This document shows positions 1 to 10,740 of a DNA stretch of 64,000 nucleotides, in pieces. Within the stretch, counting starts at the first letter, position 1. Each line of letters starts with the position of its first letter. This stretch comes from Brachypterus glaber (Eukaryota > Arthropoda > Insecta > Coleoptera > Kateretidae), in contig OY294045.1 in the NCBI GenBank assembly GCA_958510825.1, forward strand, positions 5,569,916-5,633,915. Reading direction: 5' to 3'. A model generated the notes under the pieces. The model had not been told where the DNA came from. It was given only the letters and a program-made list of their open reading frames with translations, and searched no databases. The translations under genes were made by a program, and so were the position numbers.

Positions 1-2
1 GG

Positions 3-2783
3 ACGACTTTCAAAGGGCTGTATCGTGTAAACCGTTTGATGTACGGAATCACTCCAGCAAGTGCCATTTTTCAAAGGAAAATGGAGCAACTTTTCAGTGG
101 AATAGAGGGCGTTGTAGTATTTCAAGATGACGTTCTAATAACTGCCAAAAATAGAGAGCAACATTTAAAGAATCTGGAAGCAGTTTTCAAAAAGCTTGAA
201 GAAGCCAACCTTACGGTAAAAAGAAGCAAATGTTTATTCTTCCAGAAAAGCATAGAATTTTTGGGACATTCCATATGCAAAGAAGGAATCAAAAAGACGG
301 AAGATAAAGTGAAGACGATCTGTGAAGCAAAAAGACCTACGAATGTGTCAGAGGTAAGAACATTTTGTGGTTTAGTAAATTATTATTCTAAATTCATAAA
401 TAACCTTGCACATCACATGAAACCAATATATAATTTATTAAAAAAAGAACATAGATTTGAATGGACAAAAGAATGTGAGGTCAGTTTTAATAAAATCAAA
501 GAGCTCATAGCTCAAGATATAACCTTAACACATTTCGATTCTTCCCTTCCCATAATAGTTACCACAGATGCTAGCTTAAGAGGAATATCAGCGGTGCTTT
601 GGAATCGTTTCGAAAATAACGTAGAAAAACCAGTTATGTGCGTATCCAGGTCACTCACGAGCGCCGAACAAAAATATTCAGTCATAGATAGAGAAAGCTT
701 AGCGATTTATTTCGGAATAAAAAAATTCCAGCAGTATCTATATGGCCAAAAGCATTTCATTATAAAAAGTGACCATAAACCTTTAATTTCTTTATTTGGA
801 GAAAACAAGGCTATTCCCCAAATGTATACAAGTAGAATTGTACGTTGGGCAATTTTTTTAAGTAGTTTTAAATATTCTATAGAATATATAAAAGGTTCTA
901 AAAATGTTTTAGCAGACTTCTGCAGCAGACAACCTTTGGAGAGTGCCGCAGGCGAAGAAGATGATGAGAACATCGAGTATATCAATTTCGCAGAAACTAC
1001 TGCAAAGTGGCTTCTCAACAATGCCAAGATAAGAAAAGCTTTGAAAAAGGACCGAATTCTCAGCAGAATAATAAAGTACGTTGAAAATAACAAATGGCCA
1101 GATAAAGTAATGCAAGAAATCAAGCCATATGCAAATAGGAAGTTAGAGATAAGTATTGAAAATGAAATTCTAATTTTAGGACACAGAGTGATTGTACCTG
1201 AGAAATATAGAAAAAGAATACTTGAAGAACTTCATACTAATCACTTTGGGATTGGAAAATCTAAGGCTTTAGCAAGAGAGTTATTTTGGTGGCCCAAAAT
1301 AGACGCTCAAATCGAAGAAACGATAAAAAAATGTTCTGTGTGTTCAATAAACCACAGTGCACCACCAAAAACAACATTAACACCATGGCCTGTGCCAAAA
1401 ACAGTATTCAGCAGAGTACATGTTGATCACCTTGGGCCAATCAATGGAAAAAATTACCTTATTATCACGGACGCTCTATCAAAATGGGTAGAAGCATATG
1501 AAGTTAGAAATTTGACATCCCAGGAGACAATAGAAAAACTAAGAGACGTGTTTTCACGATTTGGACTGTGTGACGTCCTAGTCAGTGACAATGGATCCTC
1601 GTTTCGCTCAGAAGAAATGGAAACTTTCCTGAGGAAAAACGGTATACGTCATTTGACGATTTCCCCGTATAATAGTCAATCCAATGGTTTTGCGGAAAAT
1701 GCAGTAAAAACTTTCAAGAAAAATTTAACAGCTGCTCTTCTAGATAAACGTAACTCCAAAATACCTCTAAAAACACTAATAGCAAGATTTTTGTTCGCAT
1801 ATCGTACAACACCACATTGTACAACAAAAGTATCACCAGCATCAGCTATGTTCGGAAGAAATATCAGAACAAGATTAAATCAGATCAGAGACATAGAAAC
1901 GGAAGAATTCCAAGAATTAAAACAACGGTTAGAAGAATCCAGAGAAACACAAATAAAATATTACGGTGGTAGAGACAGAAAATTTGAAGTAGGAGATAAA
2001 GTCGTAGTCAAGGACTATAGAAATCCCAATAAAGAAAGATGGCTCCCAGCTACAGTCATAGAAAAATCCGGAAGTTCCACACACTTCTGTAGAACCAGCG
2101 AAGGTCAAACCTGGAAGCGCCACACAAACCAAATGAGCAGAAGATATGGTAGGGTGTGCAGTACAGTACCAGGCAGGCAATGTTCGCAAAAGGCTGAGGC
2201 GGAGGGTGAGTCAACTAGATTTATCTATTTTAGAGACACTAATAAAAACCAACCTGTAAGACAAACCGACAACATACCCGTTAATAAAACCATAAGTAAT
2301 CATAACTTTAGTCAAAGTAGCCCTGAAAACCCCATAAATGATCGTAATATTATTAGTAACAAGTCAGAATCGACAAATGTTCAGAACATGAATATTCATG
2401 ATAGTTCGAATATTCAGGTTCCTAGAATCACTAGTTTTGCAAAAAGTAAAAATGATCAAATTAGCATTAGCAATAACTCAGAACCAACAAGTTCTCAGAA
2501 TATGGATAGTCATGATAATTCGAGTACCCAGGTTCCCAGAACCGATAGTTCTGTAAAAAGTAAAAATGACAAAGCAGATAAAGCAATCAGTAGCAAACCC
2601 CTTAAGTTAAATAAAGAAAAAAATAATGACAAACCTTTATTAGGCAAAAGTATTTTTGTAAATAAAAATAAAAGTAATTTAAAATATGACTCAGCAAATG
2701 CAACCTCAGATTTGCAAAGTAGATCTCAAAGAACGCGGAAAATTCCGGAAAAATTCAAAGATTACAGTCTTGATATCGATTAA
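3..2783 (+). CDS. pol: Ty3/Gypsy retrotransposon Pol polyprotein (RT end, RNase H, integrase), 5' end outside window
   Basis: The frame is open from the window edge and ends at a TAA. Residues here count from the TTG at 36. The reverse transcriptase palm motif reads FQDD (29-32) instead of the usual YxDD. RNase H follows, with TTDAS around D178 and a later SDHKPL motif. The integrase zinc finger has H400, H403, C433 and C436. The core has D464, D518 and E554, a D-D35-E spacing. A GPY/F-like C-terminal module follows (GDKVVV...WKRH). The last 200 residues are Ser/Asn/Lys-rich and contain a 38-residue imperfect duplication (about 2355-2582). No envelope frame lies between the stop and the LTR. 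RT and integrase would copy and insert the element. No stop or frameshift interrupts the visible part, so this copy may be fairly young. Confidence 0.93.
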   Translation, partial: TTFKGLYRVNRLMYGITPASAIFQRKMEQLFSGIEGVVVFQDDVLITAKNREQHLKNLEAVFKKLEEANLTVKRSKCLFFQKSIEFLGHSICKEGIKKTEDKVKTICEAKRPTNVSEVRTFCGLVNYYSKFINNLAHHMKPIYNLLKKEHRFEWTKECEVSFNKIKELIAQDITLTHFDSSLPIIVTTDASLRGISAVLWNRFENNVEKPVMCVSRSLTSAEQKYSVIDRESLAIYFGIKKFQQYLYGQKHFIIKSDHKPLISLFGENKAIPQMYTSRIVRWAIFLSSFKYSIEYIKGSKNVLADFCSRQPLESAAGEEDDENIEYINFAETTAKWLLNNAKIRKALKKDRILSRIIKYVENNKWPDKVMQEIKPYANRKLEISIENEILILGHRVIVPEKYRKRILEELHTNHFGIGKSKALARELFWWPKIDAQIEETIKKCSVCSINHSAPPKTTLTPWPVPKTVFSRVHVDHLGPINGKNYLIITDALSKWVEAYEVRNLTSQETIEKLRDVFSRFGLCDVLVSDNGSSFRSEEMETFLRKNGIRHLTISPYNSQSNGFAENAVKTFKKNLTAALLDKRNSKIPLKTLIARFLFAYRTTPHCTTKVSPASAMFGRNIRTRLNQIRDIETEEFQELKQRLEESRETQIKYYGGRDRKFEVGDKVVVKDYRNPNKERWLPATVIEKSGSSTHFCRTSEGQTWKRHTNQMSRRYGRVCSTVPGRQCSQKAEAEGESTRFIYFRDTNKNQPVRQTDNIPVNKTISNHNFSQSSPENPINDRNIISNKSESTNVQNMNIHDSSNIQVPRITSFAKSKNDQISISNNSEPTSSQNMDSHDNSSTQVPRTDSSVKSKNDKADKAISSKPLKLNKEKNNDKPLLGKSIFVNKNKSNLKYDSANATSDLQSRSQRTRKIPEKFKDYSLDID

Positions 2784-3290
2784 ATGTGAAAATCGAATAT
2801 CTATGTCGCATTTGCAGAGTAATATTAAAAATATACACACTGGAACATTCCAGAAGTAATTACCTAAAATTTACATATTTATAAAATAATTAAATAATAC
2901 TTACCTATACTTACCCTTATAATATTTACAAAAATATTATAATTCTTTTAAGTAAATCAAAATGTAGTAAATACAGTTTCTATTTAATATTAAATTAACA
3001 TTTAAATAAACCTGAAATAAAAACTAAGGTACAGTAAAACAAGAATAAAAGTTTAATTATTTTATTAATAAATTTTGGATTATATTAATTGTAATACAAT
3101 TGAACCTTTAAAGAAAAATTTAGTTAAGTTAAAATATCTTAAGTAATTTAAGTTAAAGTATCTTAAGTAGCTTAGCTGAAATATTTTGGATAAATAACTG
3201 TTTACAAAAGCTTTAAAAAGTTTGTAATAAATTGTAATTGTAATATAATTACAAAATAATTATATTATAACTACAAGCTTAGTGTGGGGG
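2784..3290 (+). other. Gypsy element 3' noncoding region with 24-bp tandem repeat and polypurine tract
   Basis: Strongly AT-rich stretch between the pol stop and the LTR, with no ORF of note. Two copies of a 24-bp unit (containing AAGTTAAA and TATCTTAAG) lie at about 3125-3171. The segment ends in AGTGTGGGGG (3281-3290), directly abutting the LTR. That is where the polypurine tract priming plus-strand synthesis is expected. Confidence 0.7.
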
Positions 3291-3496
3291 TGTTAGGAAT
3301 CTGCCTTACCGGCATTTTGTACGGTTGCAACAGTTGGCAACACTGCCAATCTCTTCTCCTTAACCGGCTAATGGAGTCGTGTCGTGTCTGTAATGTCTGT
3401 ATTGTAAACTGTGATATTAATGTATAAACGTAATGTATAATAAATAAATGTATTGCATATCAAAACCTCGTATTAATAAAAAGGCAATACATAACA
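3291..3496 (+). repeat. 3' LTR of the Gypsy element (206 bp)
   Basis: Begins TGTTAGGAAT immediately after the polypurine tract and ends ATACATAACA, giving 5-bp terminal inverted repeats TGTTA/TAACA with the canonical TG...CA ends. AATAAATAAATG near 3440 could serve as the polyadenylation signal. The 5' LTR lies outside the window, so LTR identity and the target duplication cannot be checked. The boundaries rest on the termini, not on an LTR-LTR alignment. Confidence 0.75.
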
Positions 3497-3582
3497 CAAT
3501 ACATAGATGGAACTTGAACTGAATGACTAGGAATATTTAGATCTTAATTTTAGAAGCAAGTGGCGTCCCAAAAAGGGGGTTA

Positions 3583-3880
3583 ATTCAAAAATAGCCATTT
3601 TGAAGGTGAAATTGTTTTTTTACATTTTTCAGCCAAACTATTAATCGGACGATAAAAGTAGTTATGAATAAACTTGTAGCTCTTGAAATTTTCTTTAAGT
3701 GTCATATATTATAAAAAATTTTAGGTACTTTCAGCGCCTACTGCAACCGTAACAAAATACTTATGAAAATGCATAACAGATAATTTCAAGAACTACCACT
3801 TTTATCCTCCGATAAATAATTTGGCTGAAAAATCGAAAAAAAAATCGAAAAAAACAATTTCACCCCCAACATTTTTGAAT
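3583..3880. repeat. Foldback (inverted-repeat) element
   Basis: A left arm at 3583-3689 and a right arm at 3781-3880 are imperfect reverse complements. Shared blocks include GGTGAAATTGTTTTTTT, TTTTTCAGCCAAA and GATAAAAGT. A spacer of about 90 bp separates them. The small ORF crossing the right arm (3821-4063) is lysine-rich low complexity without homology and is probably not a gene. Confidence 0.6.
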
Positions 3881-4066
3881 ATTTATAAGTCGATTGTTAT
3901 TAATATATTAAAAAAATTCAAACAAAAATTGGAATTTTTTTCCTTAACAAAATTGGTTATAATCATTTTTATCGTTAGTTGCATATTAAGCGAGATAACC
4001 GCACTCACTCCTAAAAATCAAGAGAGCGGACATCCCTTACGCAAATCACCCAGTGAAAACTAACAG

Positions 4067-4977
4067 GGTATGTATTCTCGGGGTCGAGAGAACGCATTCC
4101 CGGGAGAAAGGTAGTGTGGGTTGCATATTCTTTCTCTCGAAACGCAAAACTACTTATTCTTGAACTTCACTTTGCACGAAAATTGAGGAACTTTACTTCT
4201 ACTACTCGGGATCGTGAGAAGCGGTCGTTCACGGATAATTTTGACATATAAGTTAGTCGCGCGCATTCGAACATAACCCTATTTTTGCTTTGGTTTTGTG
4301 TTGTTAATTTGAATACCGTTTTGTTTTATAATAGTTAATCGTAATTAATAAAAGATTTTTTATATTTATAAATTATTATACATTATTATACATATATATG
4401 TATAATATTATAATAATAATAATAATATAACGATGGACGATTTGGAAATTGTGGGGGCTGTTGCCCTTTTGGGAGATCTGCAAGATGCGGAAGATCAAAT
4501 GGAGAACGAATAACGGGAAGTGTTGGCTAGGGCCGACCCTTTCCAACTTTCCAACAAAAAAATTATAGTGAATTCAGGGCTAAACAGCCCACTATTGACA
4601 AGGGGGTTGTCCTGAATAAAATTTTAAAGTATTTTTTTTTGTTGGCTGCTGGTGGGCGCAGATCTTTTTCTGTTTTTATTCTCATTTCTTACACATTAAT
4701 TTTTAGATATTAATTATAAAAATTATTCAAACCACAGAAACTGGTTTACAAATAATGAAAATAATTACAGCCTGCGCACGCAAACTCGTTTCGCATAATC
4801 TGATTGGTTAAAATCCGCTAAAATACTTGGCAACACTGCAGCCGGCTGCAGAGATCCCATCACGCTCACTAATGTTCAAGAATAGCATTTTTTTACTTTG
4901 GGGAACTTTTATATGATATGATCAGTTCCCTTCCTACGAAAATTGTTCACGTTCTCTCGAGCTCGAGAATAGATACC
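4067..4977 (+). mobile_element. Non-autonomous PIF/Harbinger-like DNA transposon (911 bp)
   Basis: Starts GGTATGTATTCTCG and ends CGAGAATAGATACC. The terminal inverted repeats span about 28 bp with 25 identities. It is flanked by a 3-bp duplication CAG (4064-4066 and 4978-4980). The uninserted relative at 7357-7359 has CAG once. Three-bp duplications are typical of PIF/Harbinger, and a CWG target is known for some animal members. It carries a remnant of a transposase N-terminus (separate entry) and no catalytic domain, so it would depend on an enzyme supplied elsewhere. Class assignment rests on the target duplication plus the remnant peptide. Confidence 0.75.
4433..4615 (+). pseudogene. Remnant of Harbinger-type transposase N-terminus
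   Basis: An ATG opens MDDLEIVGAVALLGDLQ, rich in acidic residues as in HARBI1-like transposase N-termini. It meets a TAA at 4511-4513 after 26 codons. Reading on in the same frame gives a stretch containing ADPFQLSNKK, close to the DPF-x-L-S/P-D segment seen near the start of many HARBI1-like proteins, before a TGA at 4613. Nothing of the DDE catalytic domain follows. I see an in-frame stop plus a large internal deletion. The family call is from memory of the family and is moderately sure. Confidence 0.55.
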
Positions 4978-5220
4978 CAGGAGTGTTCTGTTACTATTCA
5001 CTACTACCCCTAAAATATCAGTCCGTGTACATTTATTGCAATTTAAAACAGGAATTTCTCAGTTGTATATTGCATTTAAGTCAAAAAGTCCTTGTATGCC
5101 AAACTTAAAATGTACGTAATATCAAATTAATTTTGGCCCAACAAATGTTTTTAATTATAACAAAGTAAGTTTAATTTATTTAATTAATAAAATTTCATTA
5201 AAATAATAAATCTATTTTTT

Positions 5221-5686
5221 GCACGACCAAGACTAAAACCTAATTTTACGCTTTCATTTTCGGGACTAAACTTGCCGTTTTTCTCCCTAGGGAATAAAAA
5301 TCACGGCAACCTTGATAATATTAAAATATTATACTTACTATGTGCTTGCTGGTTCAAAAATTAGGTTTGGTGGTGTTTTGTAATAAATTAGCGATTCAAA
5401 CCAATTTATTTGATTTTTACAAAGAAAACTTTTAAAAATAACATTGTTATAACAATTTATACATAACTTAAAATTTATCATCTTCGTCCATTTTTTTGAC
5501 GTTTGTGTCAACCATATTAAAAAACAATTGAAATCGCGATAGCCATGAAACTGACTTTTCGCAATTTACAGACATCTTGATTAAATTACGAAAATAAAAC
5601 AACCGATTTTAGACGCGTGGTTTTTAATTTTAATTTTATCTACCAACCTAAATTATGTTTAGTCCCTTGGTATATAAATAACTATT
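5221..5686 (+). repeat. Interspersed repeat R2, copy 1
   Basis: Shares GCACGACCAAGACTAAAACC, CTCCCTAGGGAATAAAAATC, a TTGACGTTTGTGTCAACC block and the end TTAGTCCCTTGGTATATAAA with 13545-13965. Copy 1 has about 170 bp (5310-5490) that copy 2 lacks. Copy 2 has a hairpin that copy 1 lacks. The ends carry a loose inverted similarity (ACCAAG..ACTAAA), which suggests a non-autonomous DNA element. Confidence 0.65.
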
Positions 5687-6434
5687 CTTTTTAAAACCAC
5701 TATTACAGAATTTGTATTAAATTCTGTAAATAGTTTTCATTTATAAAGATTTTCTGCTCAAAATTTAACATTAAAAACAAATTAATACCACCTGTTGTTA
5801 TTGGACTTATGCTTCAATAAATTTTCTCAATTCTCTATGCACAGGCAAGCATAGTAGACATTAAAAATTACTTAGCTCAGTAATTTCAGATACTCTTTCA
5901 GTGACTTACTGCTTCATTGCGCCGCAATGCACGACGTGTAAATTATACTATTTTTAAAACGAATAAGAAGCAACTCAAGAAGCAACAACATTTAAACTAA
6001 AAGATATATTCAATTTCCTTTTTTTATGAGGACAGGATATTTTTTATAAAATTAATAAAATACATATAAATTAAATGTTTCATCAAACTATTTTTTAATC
6101 ATCGTACAGTACCAAGAATCAGTTCTGTACGATGATTGAGAAAGTCATTAGACTGACGTATATTTGGGCGCCATCTATTTCTAGACGTAGACAACTACTC
6201 ATACACAATATATAACACTTAAAGCTTTTATCTTGTTCATAAAGACAGTGGGTAATAGGGTGGGCCGAAAAATTGAAATCTGGATTTTCAAAACGAAATA
6301 CCCGCCAAAATATGCCTTCTAATATGCCTAATGTGTGTGTAAAAGCAGAATCAGATTAAAGGTCATCTTGAGCCCTCTACAAAGCCTTTAATATAATGAA
6401 AATATCGTATTTCTTCACATTTGTAATGTATACA
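5687..6434. other. AT-rich stretch, no gene; one 13-bp stem hairpin at 6097-6137
   Basis: Nothing coding is visible. AATCATCGTACAG (6097-6109) and its exact reverse complement (6125-6137) enclose a 15-nt loop. GGGCGCCATCTATTTCTAG near 6168 recurs in part at 19254 and 23330. Confidence 0.5.
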
Positions 6435-6720
6435 CAGCGTGTCAAAAGTCCGCCTCCTCCTTTTAACTTTTGAACGGCTTAAGTTATCAACTTGAAATTT
6501 GGAACACATAAATAACATAAACCAAATATGTTTTTGATATATATTTGGTATGTTTAGGGGGCACGATGGAGACTGGGGGCAAGGGGGGATTTTTTTTAAA
6601 CAGAAAGGCGGGTCGTGTACTACATCATTTTAAAGCTTATAAAATTCTCTATTTGTCCACATATTTTTTTATTTTTTCGGAGCAATTGTTGGGGTTATTC
6701 GCGTAAGAGTTTAATCACGG
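6435..6720 (+). repeat. Partial palindromic-element family member (CAGCGTGTCAAAAGTC end)
   Basis: Starts with CAGCGTGTCAAAAGTC followed by TTTTAACTTTTGAACGG. It then runs through a block (CATCATTTTAAAGCTTATAAAATTCT) shared with 49771-50477, 50815-51340 and 54560-55800. The other terminus is not recognisable, so this is a decayed or truncated copy. Confidence 0.55.
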
Positions 6721-7282
6721 GAAATTATGCCTCACTTCCATCGCAAAGCAGAATATAGAGTGGCCTATGATGTTTCCAAATGTTATTTTCAGTTGTAAAA
6801 CCTATTTGTTTTTGCAATAAAACAGTTTTTACATTTTTCTTAGTAAGTTTTATTTTTATTTTTTTTACATTTTTCCTAAAATTAACAAAATGTTCACCTT
6901 TGTAGAGGGCACAAAAATTGAAAAAATAAATAAAATAAAATATACGCTTTTTTTCTCTTCGCTTTTCACCTCTATTGGATTTTCAAATTTAAAAAAATAA
7001 ATAAAACACCTATATATGAACAGCCCACGCTAGTGGGTAAAATGTAAAACATAGTTTAATTTTGCCAGTTTAACCGGTTCTAAATAGAATGAAATAGATG
7101 TATCTATTATTTTTTTTGATCGATATGCGCTTGTAATTTTTACAGATATAAAGTACCCAGCACATGTTGAAAAATCTTTAATAATGTCATTAAAGTTTAA
7201 ACATTGATGTAGGTATACAAAAAAGGCAACTTTTTAAAAAAAAGTTATAGAGTTAGAACGCCATTAGTTGAATTATGCATAT
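6721..7282. other. AT-rich spacer, nothing recognised
   Basis: Long A and T runs, no ORF, no clear repeat partner within the window apart from poly-T/poly-A tracts. Confidence 0.4.
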
Positions 7283-7436
7283 GCATATTAAGCAACTCAC
7301 CCCTAAAATTCAAGATAGCAGACACCCCTTGCGCAAATCACCCGGTGAAAAACTAACAGGAGTGTTCTGCTAGCATCCACTACTACCCTTTACAATATCA
7401 ACCAGTGTACATTTATTGCAATTTAAATTTATTATT
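7283..7436 (+). repeat. Interspersed repeat R1, copy 2 (empty site for the Harbinger insertion)
   Basis: Matches the flanks of the 4067-4977 element. It contains ACTAACAGGAGTGTTCTG uninterrupted, with a single CAG at 7357-7359, and so documents the pre-insertion sequence. Confidence 0.75.
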
Positions 7437-7846
7437 TGGACTGGACTAATCCGCATATTTTTAATTCATTAGTTTAATATGGTAATATTTAAATTATTGT
7501 ATTTCAGTGTATTATTTTCGTGTATCAATTTAATAACAATACCTATTGTTATAAAATTTATTGATAGTAATTTTAGAAATTTGATGTTAAAACGTTCGTC
7601 ATTGTTTAATCTACCTACTTAGAACTCTGAAGTAGTGGTCAAGAATTAAAACACAATTTTTTAATATCAGAATTAACTTTGTTTTGTGACATACTAGTAT
7701 ACTTAAGATGCTAATTCAAATAATGTAAAAGGTGTTAAAATACACTTTGAATATAATAGTATAGTTTATGAGCATATCCACAGTCTCCCATAATAACATA
7801 ATACATAACAATGCGATGCCTTGATTGGCTTGATGTCACATAGAGA
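7437..7846. other. AT-rich spacer, nothing recognised
   Basis: No ORF and no repeat partner found in this window. Confidence 0.4.
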
Positions 7847-8114
7847 ATATATCAACGAACTAATAACTCTTCTCTCTAGAATACGCATACCGTTAATATA
7901 AAGTATCGCCAACATCTCGGTTTGTTTGTAAACAAATAGTGGGTATATTCAGGCCTGAACAATAACAATTACCAGTAACTGTTATTGTTGTCTCTGTTAT
8001 AACAAAGCTGTGCGAGTAAGACAGACAAATGTATATGTTGGCTACGTTTTTGTCAGTTTTTACAAATGAAATGCCTATTCTAGAGAGAAGAGTTATTAGT
8101 TCGTTGGAATATAT
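7847..8114. mobile_element. Small TIR element (MITE, about 268 bp)
   Basis: Arms 7847-7888 and 8071-8114 are near-perfect reverse complements over about 40 bp, sharing AACGAACTAATAACTCTTCT and CTCTAGAATA. A second, inner hairpin has a 10-bp perfect stem (7958-7967 with 7980-7989, AACAATAACA). No coding capacity. The superfamily is not evident because the target duplication is unclear. Confidence 0.7.
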
Positions 8115-9446
8115 GGAGGAAATAAATGTTTGCGCAGGGTTCCGCGCTGCGTAAATTTTTATTACGCAAAATTGACATCTACACGGTAAAAATGGCGGTT
8201 CTACGTTGCCAACACCATTTCAACTGTATTATTTTTATTTATAAAAACCAATAAATTTCCAATATTTTGCTACAAATTTTAATAAGAACACTCAAAGATA
8301 GCATAAATTTACATTAAATGCAAGCAAACGTAAATATACATGGGTAGGAAGTCCGAGAACGCTGCACTTTGTCATTTTGTTATGAAATCGAATAATTGGT
8401 GATATTTTGTTTGTGGCGTTGTTTGTGGTATTTGCGTGTCTTTATAGTTTTATTTTGTTAATAGTGTTAAAATTTTTAACTTAAAAATGACTTGTTTTGT
8501 AGACTTTTTAAAAATGTGGAATTTTTTTTGAGGTTTTGTTTTTGTTTACAAATTTTGACGTTTTAAAGATAAAAATGGCGGACTAAATTTTACACACCTG
8601 TGTTTCTGTCTTTATCTAATACCCACTATAATTTCTCTACCTATGTATCTTGTAAGCCAATCACGGCACCGCATTCTTATGTTTTGAAACTTGAAAGGTA
8701 CAATAAGAAAAAGCCTTGTATTCGTTAAAAAATAATATTGTGTACTCATAAAATAATTATCTTAATGATGTTTTAAAACATTTTATTCTGATCCAAAAAA
8801 ATATCGGTTGGTGGGTCTATCTGGTAACATTTATAAGAACGATAATTCAAAAACGCTTTAGGTTAGAGGCTTGCAATTTTTACCAGAAGTGTGTTACCAA
8901 AGGTTTTTAGTAAAAATCAGGATGGGAAACAAATGAGAAAAAATGCTGATCCTTAAATTACAAGAATGGCTCTGATTAGAACTGCCCAACACTCATACAT
9001 ACTTTTCTATTTTGCGACTCTTATTATAATATAATTAATAATAATTATTAATTATTATTATAATTATTATTAATTATAATAATTATCTTATAATAAGCTT
9101 ATAATCACACGCATTTTGCATGTTCTTATAGGCCCATGGCAACATGGTTGGCAACATACAAAAGCCTATCTCTTGACGTTTTGCGTGCAAATGTCAATGT
9201 CGATTTAAAGTTTAATTTTTTACAAAATTTTGTGTTTGGGTTATTTTTTACCGTGTTAAAATTGTGGACTGGTTAATCGCAGTGAAAAAAGAAAAGATGA
9301 CTGTAAAATATATCAAAATATCATTTGTTCTTAGAATTTTAAACATAGTGTAAACTGTAATGCCAACCCAAAACAAAAATCCCTAAATCATCAATTTAAA
9401 TGTAAGCTTTTTAAATTTTAGAGCAAAATAGAAAAATTTGTATAAA
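8115..9446. other. Unassigned AT-rich sequence with an A/T palindromic tract at about 9020-9100
   Basis: No ORF or recognised element. 9020-9100 is almost pure TAAT/ATTA in both orientations and can fold on itself. It behaves as simple sequence. Confidence 0.4.
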
Positions 9447-9562
9447 GCACTCGTTTCATAACACGTTTTTAGAGCACTAGTACTTTGGAAAACTCGCCGC
9501 AAGCGGCTCTTTTTCTAAACTTGTACTAGTGCGCTAAAAACGTATGTTATGAAACTAGTACT
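9447..9562. repeat. Hairpin element H1 with GC-rich tip
   Basis: Arms of about 40 bp (9447-9493 and 9514-9562) share GTTTCATAACA, CGTTTTTAG and GCACTAGTAC. The apex contains GCCGCAAGCGGC (5-bp perfect stem, AA loop). It shares its arm-plus-GC-tip architecture with hairpins at 12737, 13309, 13839, 21758, 31175 and 49187, but not their sequence. Confidence 0.7.
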
Positions 9563-9817
9563 TTAATATACTAAAATAATTAATAAAATAGTGTTAGCCT
9601 AATTAGGCTAATTGGTAAGTTTTTGTTTTTCAACATCGACAAAATATCTGAATCCAAAATTTAATTAGAATTTATAATGTGTCATGGATTATTTATATTT
9701 TGCTAAAACTGGTTAACTATTAAAACTATGTTACCAGTTTTACAAAAAATAAGTCACTAGATTTATCCGTTACAGTTATAGATAAAATTAATAAAAGCAT
9801 TTCCTTCTGATAAGTAT

Positions 9818-10142
9818 TGAATAATAATTTATTGGTTTATATGAAAACCTTGGGAACTTAAGTTTTTCATAACCATATTAAATTTTAATGCAAATTATTA
9901 TATATGTTACGTCCAGTAATACATAAAATAGATATGACAAGTCATACTTAAAAGCTAAAATACATAATGGTAGTTAAAAATAGTACAACAAAAATGTAAA
10001 TTTAACTGTACATACACTTTTAAGTGTTAAAAATAAATAATGTTACATACATAAATAAATATGAAAACAGACAATACATACCTATTCATTTACAGAATAA
10101 AAACATTTTTCCAGAAGAAATCTTTTAACTTCTTTTTTGAAG
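9818..10142 (-). pseudogene. LINE fragment C: last codons of ORF2 plus 3' UTR
   Basis: On the minus strand 10142-10082 reads NNFKKEVKRFLLEKCFYSVNE then stop. This closely resembles the C-terminus of the LINE at 17486-18640 (KQFKSRVKVFFQLNCFYSIPE). The sequence continues as a 3' UTR ending in ATAAATTATTATTC near 9818, the type of (ATT)n tail seen on the other LINEs here. It is severely 5'-truncated. It belongs to a head-to-tail row with fragments B and A. Confidence 0.65.
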
Positions 10143-10149
10143 TTGTTAG

Positions 10150-10740
10150 GATTCAAAATTCAAAAATATTCAAAATTCTTTATTTCTAAATTATAATTTA
10201 CAATATAAACTTATTAATTTATTCACTCTAGGCATAATGCCCGTATTGTGAATATGAAAAATGAAATTTTATGTACTAAACATAATATATATATAAAAAT
10301 ATGAAAAATAAAATGAATAAAAATTTATATAAATACAAAAAAGACAGAATATTAATTATGTTGTGTGTGTGTGTGTGTGTGAACGTTTAAAAGCAAAAGA
10401 CTGATGATGATTTTTTTATTGTTTATTAATTAAATTGATAATTCTGACACTATTGTTTTTTACAAATTTTTGTAATTCACGCTTTAATCGTTTTTTGTTT
10501 AAAATATTTTGAATATTTAATGGCACCATATTATAAAGTTTAGGACCCAAATAAAATATAAATTTTTGCGCAAACGTTTTTTTACATAGTGGTACAGGTA
10601 GAGAGTTATTTTCGAATCTATTGGCACTTTGTCTTATATCATTTTTGTTGTTATTGGATACCCATAATATACTACGGTATGCATACAGTTCTCGTATATT
10701 AAGCAGTCCTGTTTCCTGGTATATCAAGTCAGTGGAGTGT
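10150..10740 (-). pseudogene. LINE fragment B: C-terminal RT-adjacent region and 3' UTR
   Basis: The minus-strand frame 10727-10416 encodes about 100 residues: TGLLNIRELYAYRSILWV, a central basic part, then FYLGPKLYNMVPLNIQN and a lysine-rich end. This is the typical C-terminal extension after the RT domain of Jockey/CR1-like LINEs. The 3' UTR runs to about 10150 with AATAAAG followed by TTTTGAAT-type repeats, a plausible 3' tail. A (GT)n tract (about 10361-10380) lies inside. The RT domain is missing, so this is a 5'-truncated copy. It begins exactly where fragment A stops, suggesting one LINE inserted at or near the end of another. Confidence 0.7.

Larger units (their letters stand above)
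3981..5047 (+). repeat. Interspersed repeat R1, copy 1, split by a Harbinger-type insertion
   Basis: The flanks 3981-4066 and 4978-5047 together match the uninterrupted copy at 7283-7436. Shared blocks are GCATATTAAGC, CGCAAATCACCC, GGAGTGTTCTG and GTACATTTATTGCAATTTAA. This shows that 4067-4977 arrived later. The nature of R1 itself is unknown. Confidence 0.75.

Noticed and set aside
3821..4063. 80-residue lysine-rich ORF as a small membrane protein
   Set aside because: It overlaps one arm of a foldback and an R1 repeat, and its composition follows the AT-rich DNA.
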